Assembly (NCBI RefSeq): GCF_938017775.1
Contig: NZ_CALIIU010000037.1
Coordinates: 1 to 12,206, forward strand
DNA from: an uncultured Campylobacter sp.
Lineage (GTDB): Bacteria > Campylobacterota > Campylobacteria > Campylobacterales > Campylobacteraceae
Direction of reading: 5' to 3'
Length of the DNA stretch: 12,206 nucleotides
Position numbers and translations under genes: made by a program. Shown in pieces: positions 6,524 to 12,206 of this stretch. Below the pieces are notes generated by a model, which had not been told where the DNA came from, did not search any database, and was given only the letters and a program-made list of their open reading frames with translations. Position 1 is the first letter of the stretch, and every line of letters begins with the position of its first letter.

Positions 6524-7405
6524 ATGGAAAGCAAAAACAAAATCCACGAAAATTTAAAATTTGCAGGGCTGATAGCCAAAAAATCGGATGAGATTCGCCC
6601 CGTCGCGGAGCAAATTTGTGAAATTTTAAAAGTGCAAAGTATTGAGCCTTTGATGCAGCAAGATAGCGCCGAATTTTTAGGCTTCAAGCCGCATACGCTT
6701 GCAGAAATTTTAAAAAAGACCAATTTTTTAATCAGCCTCGGCGGCGACGGCACGCTCATCGGGCTTGCGAGGCTGCTAAGCGACAAAAACGCTTTTATTT
6801 TGGGTATTAACGCGGGCACTCTGGGCTTTTTAACGGACGTGCAGCCGAGTGAATTCGTAAAATTTTTAAAGGAATTTTTGCGCGGCGAATACGAGATCGA
6901 ACGCCCGTTTTTGCTTGAAGTGATACTGGAAAACGGTAGCGGCAAAATTGTCCGCAAGACCGCATTTAACGACGTCGTAATCACCCGCAGCCATATCTCA
7001 TCGATGGCGAAGATCGACGCCTTTTTAAATAGAAAATATTTCAACACCTACTACGGCGACGGCGTGATCGTAAGCTCCGCCGTGGGCTCGACCGCGTATA
7101 ATATGAGCGCGAACGGCCCGATCGTCTATCCTCTGTGCGACGTGTTTTGCGTCACGCCGATATGCTCGCACAGCCTGACGCAGCGACCTTTGATCCTTCC
7201 CAAAGAATATCTCGTAAGCTTCAAAAACGCCGGAAGCTCCGAAGTTAGCGTCGTCATCGACGGACAAGACGTTTTTGATATGGCGGAATTTAGCAGCATG
7301 AGCGCTAAAATTTCACATGCCAAAGCAAATTTAATAAAACGCAAGAGCTACGATTATTTCGACGTTTTAAAAGCCAAACTCAGATGGGGGCACGGCGGAT
7401 GCTAG
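6524..7405 (+). CDS. nadK: NAD kinase
   Basis: The enzyme phosphorylates NAD to NADP in the cytosol and sets the NADPH pool. At 293 aa it has the family's usual length. Visible motifs are GGDGT (73-77, phosphate-binding with the catalytic Asp), GINAGTLGFL (94-103), FNDVVI (148-153), DGVIVSSAVGSTAYNMSA beginning at Asp179 with GPI at 198-200, HSLTQRPLILP (216-226), and DGQD (246-249). The start has only a weak purine-rich SD (GAAAG at about 6511-6515). The end overlaps recN: with recN starting at 7399, seven bases are shared, so the two are co-transcribed, an order also known in C. jejuni (nadK-recN). Confidence 0.96.
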   Translation: MESKNKIHENLKFAGLIAKKSDEIRPVAEQICEILKVQSIEPLMQQDSAEFLGFKPHTLAEILKKTNFLISLGGDGTLIGLARLLSDKNAFILGINAGTLGFLTDVQPSEFVKFLKEFLRGEYEIERPFLLEVILENGSGKIVRKTAFNDVVITRSHISSMAKIDAFLNRKYFNTYYGDGVIVSSAVGSTAYNMSANGPIVYPLCDVFCVTPICSHSLTQRPLILPKEYLVSFKNAGSSEVSVVIDGQDVFDMAEFSSMSAKISHAKANLIKRKSYDYFDVLKAKLRWGHGGC

Positions 7406-8922
7406 AAAGAATTTATATTAAAAATAATCTGGGTTTTTGCGAGAGTGAGCTTAGTTTTGGTCCAGGACTTAGCGTATTTACAGGTACCAGCGGCGCGGGC
7501 AAATCGGTATTAATAGGCGCGATTTTAGCGGTGTTCGGTCTTAACGAATGCGAGGCTGAGCTCATAGAAGCGGACGTAGAGCATAAATTTGATATGGGAA
7601 ATTTCGGCTTGATAAACGATACGCCAAATATTTTTCGCGTCCTAAAAGAGCGTAGCTTGCGATATTTTATAAATTCTCAATCAGTCTCGAAAAAAAATCT
7701 AAGCACGATCGCCGGCGAATACGTGAAATTTTTAGGCGCGAAAAACGCCGGCGAAATGAGTAGCGATAGCTTGCTAAAATTACTTGATTTTATCGCCGCG
7801 AAAAAAGATGCGGCACACGCGCTAAGCCTATCGGAGCTTCAAAGCGCTTTTGTGGAATTTAGCCGCACAAAAAAGCAGCTGGATGAAATTTTGGATCAAG
7901 AGCGCAAGATCGAGGAGTTAAAGGAATTCGCTCGCTTCGAGATTGAAAAAATCGAGCGTGTATCGCCTAAGATCGGTGAATATGAGGAGCTTTTGCAGAT
8001 CAAAAAAAAGCTTAGTAAAAAAGATAAGATCGAGGAACTTTGGGCTAAGGCGCAGGGTGTTTTTGAGCTAGAACGCAGCGTCATCGAAGCGCTAAGTCTT
8101 AGCGGGCTGGATAGCGCATTTTTTGAGGATGCAATGAACGAGCTGCGGCTAAAGCAAGAAAGCTTGAGCTTAGACGAGCTCGAAAATATCGACATAGAGA
8201 AAATTTTAGATCGCATCGAAGCTCTTAGCGCGCTAAATAGGCGCTACGGAAGCGTAGAGGAGGCGCTAGCTACGCTTGAAGCGCGCAAGAAGGAGCTTGA
8301 GCATTACGAGCAGTTAAGCTTTGAAAAAACCAAGTTGCAAGTGGAATTTAAACGCCTTAGTGAAAGCACCGCTACCCTTGCCGAAAAAATCAGCGAGGCT
8401 CGCAAGGGCACTAAAAAACGGCTCGAGGATCTGATAAATTCCTATCTAAAGCAGCTTTATATGGACGGAGTGGAGCTTGGTTTTAAGCCTACGGCGCTTA
8501 GTGAGTGCGGCACAGACGAAATTTGCGTCAGCTTGTGCAAGACGGAATTTAAAAATTTAAGCTCAGGCGAAACGAACCGCCTACGCCTTGCTTTCATCGC
8601 GGCAAGCTTGGAGCTTACAAATAACGGCGAGGGAATTTTGATCTTAGACGAGATTGATTCAAATTTAAGCGGAAAAGAGGCGATGAGTGTCGCTAACGTG
8701 CTGGTAAAAATTTCAAAATTTTATCAAATTTTTGCGATCTCGCACCAGCCGCAGCTTAGTTCCAAGGCTGCGTCACACTTTTTAGTAAGTAAAACGAACG
8801 GCAAATCTAGCGTGAGATTATTAAGCGAAAATGAAAAAATAACAGAGCTAGCTCGTATGATAAGCGGCGAGACTATTACTGCAGAAGCCCTGGAATTCGC
8901 TAAAAAACTAAGGCAAAGCTGA
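7399..8922 (+). CDS. recN: DNA repair ATPase RecN (SMC-like)
   Basis: This SMC-family ATPase helps repair double-strand breaks with RecA. With the ATG at 7399 it is 507 aa and starts MLERIYIKNN, the standard RecN/SMC opening; an upstream in-frame ATG at 7384 would add five unrelated residues inside nadK. Walker A is GTSGAGKS (29-36), the ABC signature NLSSGE (386-391), Walker B ILILDEID (413-420), and the H-loop His lies in SHQPQL (His449). The middle, about 150-350, is rich in Lys, Glu and Leu, as for the two arms of a coiled coil, broken around 230-260. It is shorter than E. coli RecN (553 aa), with the loss in the coiled-coil arms. It overlaps nadK by seven bases. Confidence 0.93.
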   Translation: MLERIYIKNNLGFCESELSFGPGLSVFTGTSGAGKSVLIGAILAVFGLNECEAELIEADVEHKFDMGNFGLINDTPNIFRVLKERSLRYFINSQSVSKKNLSTIAGEYVKFLGAKNAGEMSSDSLLKLLDFIAAKKDAAHALSLSELQSAFVEFSRTKKQLDEILDQERKIEELKEFARFEIEKIERVSPKIGEYEELLQIKKKLSKKDKIEELWAKAQGVFELERSVIEALSLSGLDSAFFEDAMNELRLKQESLSLDELENIDIEKILDRIEALSALNRRYGSVEEALATLEARKKELEHYEQLSFEKTKLQVEFKRLSESTATLAEKISEARKGTKKRLEDLINSYLKQLYMDGVELGFKPTALSECGTDEICVSLCKTEFKNLSSGETNRLRLAFIAASLELTNNGEGILILDEIDSNLSGKEAMSVANVLVKISKFYQIFAISHQPQLSSKAASHFLVSKTNGKSSVRLLSENEKITELARMISGETITAEALEFAKKLRQS

Positions 8923-8961
8923 AGGAATTTTAAGCTTAAGTTTAAATCTGAAATTTTTTGC

Positions 8962-8967
8962 TACAAT
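8962..8967 (+). promoter_or_regulatory. -10 box upstream of tatD
   Basis: TACAAT preceded by a T-run (AATTTTTTGC) matches the sigma-70 -10 pattern. It is 80 bases before the tatD ATG, in the 125-base gap after recN, and would drive tatD-mltD-rlpA. The predicted leader contains the palindromic stretch TTTAATTTAAATTTAAG. No -35 is evident. Confidence 0.5.
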
Positions 8968-9047
8968 ACCGCGTTTAATTTAAATTTAAGTGTGATTTTG
9001 CAAAACGACGTAAAATCCGCTTCGAAAAATTTTATCAAGTGAGTTTT

Positions 9048-9845
9048 ATGATTATAGATACACATTGCCATTTAGACGATGCTAGTTTCGACGCCGATTT
9101 GGACGCGGTGATTGAGCGCGCCACGATTGCAGGTGTGCGTAGCATCATCATTCCCGGTGCCGATGTAGCAGACCTAGATAAGGCATGTAAAATTTCGCAT
9201 GCACGGGATAATGTGTATTTTGCCGTAGGAGTACATCCATACGAGATAGATTCTTTCGATATGGAGGTGCTGAAGCGGTATGCTGACGATCCCAAATGCG
9301 TGGGCGTTGGCGAATGCGGTCTTGATTATTTCAGACTTAAGCAGCAAGAGAGCAAGGAAACCAAAGCCTTAGAAATCTCCCGCCAAAAAGACGCCTTTAT
9401 CTCACAAATCGATCTAGCAACACAACTTCAAAAACCACTTATAGTCCATATCCGAGAAGCAAACGAAGATAGCTTTGGAATTCTAAAAGATCGCGCCGGC
9501 GATTTATGCGGCGGTGTTTTACACTGCTTCAATGCCAGCAAGCTTTTGCTAGGTCTTAGCGAATACGGATTTTACTTCGGTATCGGCGGAGTTTTGACAT
9601 TCAAAAATGCAAAAAACTTAGCTGAGATCTTACCGCAAATTCCGCAAGAGCGCCTTTTAATCGAGACGGATGCACCATATCTAACCCCGCATCCGCATCG
9701 CGGCGAGCGCAATGAGCCTGCATTTACGAGACTCGTGGTAGAAAAAGTCGCGGAAATTTTAAGCCTAAGCGTAGAAGAGGTTGAAGCAATAACGACTCAA
9801 AACGCCTGTAGGCTTTTTGGCGATAAAATCAAAGGAGAGATATGA
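9048..9845 (+). CDS. tatD: TatD-family metal-dependent DNase
   Basis: This TIM-barrel hydrolase has 265 aa, the usual length. TatD enzymes are cytoplasmic metal-dependent 3'-5' exonucleases linked to DNA quality control. Metal ligands are visible: DTHCHLD (His6, His8), GECGLDY (Glu89), VHIREA (His134), LHCFNA (His159), and the ETDAPYL motif with Asp208, followed by HPHRGERNEP. The ATG at 9048 has AAGTGAG five bases upstream. An in-frame GTG at 9039 lies within that SD and is unlikely to be used. The stop overlaps the next gene's ATG (ATGA). In C. jejuni a response-regulator gene separates recN and tatD, as I recall; here there is only a short promoter gap. Confidence 0.94.
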   Translation: MIIDTHCHLDDASFDADLDAVIERATIAGVRSIIIPGADVADLDKACKISHARDNVYFAVGVHPYEIDSFDMEVLKRYADDPKCVGVGECGLDYFRLKQQESKETKALEISRQKDAFISQIDLATQLQKPLIVHIREANEDSFGILKDRAGDLCGGVLHCFNASKLLLGLSEYGFYFGIGGVLTFKNAKNLAEILPQIPQERLLIETDAPYLTPHPHRGERNEPAFTRLVVEKVAEILSLSVEEVEAITTQNACRLFGDKIKGEI

Positions 9846-10840
9846 AAGCCATAAAATTTATACTGCTAGCCCTACTTTTAGTGGGCGAAGCGTTTGCGAG
9901 CCAGCCCGGTCTGATGCGCGCAAATCACGACTATATTTTAAATCAATTCGGCATCGAAAATAACGAATCGAGCAAAAACGTAGTTGCGGGCATATTCCGT
10001 GCGATCAATGCAAGCGATCGCAAGCAGTTTAAGCATATCGTGACTTCGCAGTCGCACAATGCCTACTTAGTCAAATCCGAGGTCGATAACATTGAAGCTC
10101 CGGAATTCTTATTGTATTTGGCAATGGTAGAATCTCATCTTAAAAACACCGTAACTTCGGGCGCTAGCGCAGGTGGTATGTGGCAGCTGATGCCGGCAAC
10201 TGCGAAAAATTTCGGTCTTAGAGTAGATAGCGCCGTAGATGAGCGTCGCGATCCCGCAGCCTCTACGGATGCTGCGTTTTCGTATATTTTGCATCTGAAG
10301 CAAAATTTTGGCAAGTGGTATTTAGCGCTAATGGCGTATAATTGCGGCGATCAAAAGCTTAAAAATGCGATTGCAGCTACTGGCAGCGACGATCTGGATC
10401 GCTTGCTAAAAAGCCCCGCACTTCCTAATGAGACTAAGAATTTTATCAAGCGCATTATTAAATACGCTTACATCGCTCAAAATGAAAATATGCGTAAAAT
10501 TCTGCTTTTTGAAAGCGAGCCGTGGGGGCTAAAGCGTATTGCGGTAGCTCCGGGCACAAAGCTAAGCGCGGTTGCAAAACAGATCGGAATTTCGCCATCG
10601 CAGATGCAGGATTACAACGCGCATATTAAAAACGGAATTTCGCCGCTTAACGGCAAGTACTTCTTTTATATCCCACAAAGCAAATATGCAGAATTTGTCG
10701 TAAATCAAGGCGCGTTTCAAGCGTATGAACCACGTCTGAAACAGCGCAAGCCAGGACGCGTGTTAGCAGGTTTGGCGAACGAGCTTAGCCTCAAAGACAA
10801 AAACGAAATAGCGCTAAATAATATAAAATTCAACAAATAA
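9842..10840 (+). CDS. Membrane-bound lytic murein transglycosylase D-like (GH23)
   Basis: The enzyme cleaves the MurNAc-GlcNAc bond of peptidoglycan in the periplasm, releasing 1,6-anhydro-muropeptides. The product is 332 aa. The signal peptide ends at AFA-S (cleavage after residue 19); there is no lipobox, unlike E. coli MltD. The SLT/GH23 fold carries the catalytic Glu97 in LAMVES, followed by SGASAGGMWQLMPATAKNFGL (start at 106) and AYNCG (165-169). The C-terminal part, about 233-285 (AVAPGTKLSAVAKQIGIS... YFFYIP), looks like one degenerate LysM-type wall-binding module. The start overlaps tatD by four bases and the end is 13 bases from rlpA, so the three form an operon. Confidence 0.92.
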   Translation: MKAIKFILLALLLVGEAFASQPGLMRANHDYILNQFGIENNESSKNVVAGIFRAINASDRKQFKHIVTSQSHNAYLVKSEVDNIEAPEFLLYLAMVESHLKNTVTSGASAGGMWQLMPATAKNFGLRVDSAVDERRDPAASTDAAFSYILHLKQNFGKWYLALMAYNCGDQKLKNAIAATGSDDLDRLLKSPALPNETKNFIKRIIKYAYIAQNENMRKILLFESEPWGLKRIAVAPGTKLSAVAKQIGISPSQMQDYNAHIKNGISPLNGKYFFYIPQSKYAEFVVNQGAFQAYEPRLKQRKPGRVLAGLANELSLKDKNEIALNNIKFNK

Positions 10841-10853
10841 GATCGGATCGCAG

Positions 10854-11609
10854 GTGTCGTACCAGAAAATCGCTCTTTTTAGTGCGCTTTTTGCGCTGAT
10901 TCTTGCCGGTTGCTCGTTTCGTACCGCACCGTCGTCTAGATCGTCTGCGGGCGGTGCGGGCAAGATCGGCAAAAACTCTCCCGCCACCATGCGCCCTTAT
11001 AAAATTAACGGCAAAACCTACTATCCAGAGCAAGTAAGCGTCGGTGACACTCAAATCGGCATCGCCAGCTGGTATGGGCCGAATTTTCATGGCAAATACA
11101 CTTCAAACGGCGAAATTTACGATATGAACGGCATGACCGCCGCGCACAAAACCTATCCAATGAATACTATGGTAAAGGTCACGAATCGCGATACCGGCGC
11201 TACCACAACCGTGCGCATAAACGATCGCGGTCCATTCGTGGATGGTCGCATCATCGATCTTAGCAAAACAGCTGCCAATCTAGTGGGCGTATTTGCCAAA
11301 GGTACGGCGCCTGTAAAGCTCGAAGTAGTGGGTTTTTATGGGCGCACTATTGCTAAAGGCTCGCCGAAAGCAACCATCGTTGGCGGAAATTTTATGGTAC
11401 AAATCGGTGCGTTTAGAAACAGAAGCGGCGCACAAATTTATCAGCGCGATTACCACGGCACAGCGGGATATCCTGCGATCATCAAAGAATTTAGCATAGA
11501 TGGCACGCCAATTTATCGCGTCTTTTTAAGTGGATTTAAGAGTGAGGATGAGGCGAGAGATTTCGCGCATAATGGCAAGTTTACTGGAGCTTTCATCGTA
11601 AGGGAGTAG
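10854..11609 (+). CDS. rlpA: RlpA lipoprotein, septal lytic transglycosylase (DPBB + SPOR)
   Basis: The product is 251 aa. The signal peptide ends with lipobox LAGC (Cys20), so it is an outer-membrane lipoprotein; Ser at +2 agrees. The double-psi beta-barrel carries GIASWYG (69-75), the HGKYTSNGE stretch, AAHKTYP, RINDRGPF (121-128) and IDLS. Glu87, His98 and Asp124 have the same spacing (11 and 26) as the catalytic residues reported for P. aeruginosa RlpA (E120, H131, D157), so it is predicted to be active. A SPOR domain (about 178-250, FMVQIGAF...) binds denuded glycans at the division site. The start is a GTG (MSYQKIALFSALFALILAGC) with only a weak SD (GCAGG). It lies 13 bases after the MltD-like gene; RlpA acts on amidase-trimmed strands. 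Confidence 0.94.
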   Translation: MSYQKIALFSALFALILAGCSFRTAPSSRSSAGGAGKIGKNSPATMRPYKINGKTYYPEQVSVGDTQIGIASWYGPNFHGKYTSNGEIYDMNGMTAAHKTYPMNTMVKVTNRDTGATTTVRINDRGPFVDGRIIDLSKTAANLVGVFAKGTAPVKLEVVGFYGRTIAKGSPKATIVGGNFMVQIGAFRNRSGAQIYQRDYHGTAGYPAIIKEFSIDGTPIYRVFLSGFKSEDEARDFAHNGKFTGAFIVRE

Positions 11610-11844
11610 CAGTTTTCTTTGACGGCTTTTCCTTCGTTTTTTGCTTGATAAGGGCTTTGTTAAATTTATTTGTGAGCTACTCGCGGTAAAATTTCCCGTC
11701 ATCTAATAGTTATCTGCTTTAGCTGCGGCGAAGTGCGGGCTACTTGCAAGCTATTCGTAGCAAAAAGTGCGCCTACCTGCTTGAGCTTTGTTTTTTAATA
11801 GGACGCCGCGGCTGATAAAATTTTTATATTGCTAGGGATAAAGC
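11610..11844. other. Intergenic gap between rlpA and the antitoxin-like gene
   Basis: This 235-base stretch has no open frame of note on either strand. It contains T-rich tracts (11634-11641, 11789-11796), but I found no convincing strong terminator stem: GCAAGC (11747-11752) and GCTTGAGC (11780-11787) form only a weak long-loop pair. The last 30 bases look like a promoter and ribosome-binding site for the next gene. Confidence 0.5.
11814..11838 (+). promoter_or_regulatory. Possible promoter -10 and SD for the antitoxin-like gene
   Basis: GATAAAAT (11814-11821) resembles a Campylobacter -10 element, and a T-run lies about 20 bases upstream (11791-11796). AGGGA (11834-11838) is a good SD six bases before the ATG at 11845. 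TATATT (11825-11830) is a second -10 candidate, but transcription from it would start within the SD. The SD is better supported than the promoter. Confidence 0.35.
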
Positions 11845-12081
11845 ATGCAAAAATATCCGGAAGTTTATAGTTTAGAAAAGAGTTTGGCTATACTTGAAAA
11901 ATATAAAGACGAGCTGAGCGTAGAACAATACGAGCAAAATAGATCTATCATCTGCAACCACGCGATAGAGGGTATGTTTGCAAACGAGCAAGATATAATC
12001 GATCTTATCAAGGTCGATAAGGGAGAAAAGACGCCCGATGAGATAATAAACGAATATAAAAAAGAGTGGGGCGTTTTATAG
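11845..12081 (+). CDS. VbhA-like antitoxin (Fic inhibitor)
   Basis: This 78-aa soluble protein is predicted to be helical. VbhA-type antitoxins place an inhibitory helix with motif [S/T]xxxE[G/N] into the ATP site of a Fic AMP-transferase; the Glu pairs with the second Arg of the Fic motif. Here CNHAIEGM (37-44) supplies Glu42-Gly43. The following segment, from EQDIIDLIKVDKGEKTPDEI at 48, keeps the family pattern '...hxxhxxxxxGExTxDEhI', with Gly60-Glu61 at the same distance from the EG pair as I recall for Bartonella VbhA. Position -4 from the Glu is Asn38 rather than Ser/Thr. The N-terminal 30 residues (EKSLAILEKYKDELS) are an extra helix. No Fic gene starts in the remaining 125 bases, so it is either an orphan or has a partner elsewhere. 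The family is inferred from pattern only. Confidence 0.7.
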   Translation: MQKYPEVYSLEKSLAILEKYKDELSVEQYEQNRSIICNHAIEGMFANEQDIIDLIKVDKGEKTPDEIINEYKKEWGVL

Positions 12082-12153
12082 CGTAGTAGAAAATTGAAAT
12101 TTGATAGTGAAATATTAGATGTATTTAAACGCAGCTCTTCGGTTCTTTGAATT

Positions 12154-12206
12154 TTAATCGTGCAGAAAAGTTACGACTTCGTGTTCTTTTGGAACATATT
12201 CCCTAT
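12154..12206 (-). CDS. Possible 3' end of a minus-strand gene entering from the right edge
   Basis: On the minus strand the frame is open from the window edge to a TAA at 12154-12156 and reads REYVPKEHEVVTFLHD. The residue mix is protein-like, and the other two minus frames are stopped or less plausible. Only 16 full codons are visible, so this may be chance and no family can be named. If real, the gene converges on the antitoxin-like gene with a 72-base gap. Confidence 0.3.
   Translation of the reverse strand, partial: REYVPKEHEVVTFLHD

Noticed and set aside
6496..7047. 183-codon minus-strand frame over the start of nadK
   Set aside because: nadK on the plus strand has all NAD kinase motifs; the antisense product has none.
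7384..7398. Upstream ATG as recN start
   Set aside because: It adds MGARR, which is not part of the RecN N terminus, and lengthens the overlap with nadK; the ATG at 7399 gives the standard MLERIYIKN start.
9039..9047. GTG at 9039 as tatD start
   Set aside because: It lies inside the SD (AAGTGAG) that serves the ATG at 9048, and TatD proteins begin MIIDTHCH.
11745..11800. Terminator from GCAAGC/GCTTGAGC followed by a T-run
   Set aside because: The stem is only five to six bases with a loop of nearly 30; too weak to call.

Overview
The window looks like a chromosomal segment of a Campylobacter-type epsilonproteobacterium, probably one of the higher-GC members (Campylobacter gracilis or a relative). 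The evidence is the gene order, the protein sequences, and the repeated AT-palindromic motifs (AAATTTAAA, AATTTTAAAATT) between genes. From memory, C. jejuni has the order ppa-adk-aspS (one strand), then nadK-recN-[response regulator]-tatD-transglycosylase-rlpA (other strand). That backbone is present here with a few differences.

Left part (1-2983): the 3' end of an outer-membrane TonB-dependent receptor of the haem/haemoglobin/transferrin type runs in from the edge. A 757-base stretch without a convincing gene follows; it holds a 12-bp inverted repeat 122 bases apart and looks like decayed or repeat-derived DNA. Next, convergent to the receptor, is a 498-residue exported leucine-rich-repeat protein with about 16 repeats of 23 residues.

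Central minus-strand block (2984-6426): aspS and adk overlap by ATGA, and a ygiW-like OB-fold periplasmic protein lies 9 bases upstream of ppa (inorganic pyrophosphatase). A clear hairpin follows ppa. The intergenic DNA between adk and the ygiW-like gene carries a 13-bp inverted repeat. AspRS has the residues linked to the non-discriminating form and probably starts at a TTG.

Plus-strand block (6524-11609): nadK and recN overlap and are transcribed divergently from aspS. After a short promoter-bearing gap come tatD, an MltD-like lytic transglycosylase (ATGA overlap with tatD) and the lipoprotein RlpA (DPBB plus SPOR). The last two are two cell-wall lytic transglycosylases encoded side by side.

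Right end (11610-12206): a 235-base non-coding gap leads to a 78-residue VbhA-like Fic antitoxin. No Fic toxin is visible beside it; what follows is the possible tail of a minus-strand gene entering from the right edge. This antitoxin and the LRR protein are the accessory elements. Everything else is core metabolism, translation, repair or envelope maintenance. I found no tRNA, rRNA, CRISPR array or intact insertion sequence.
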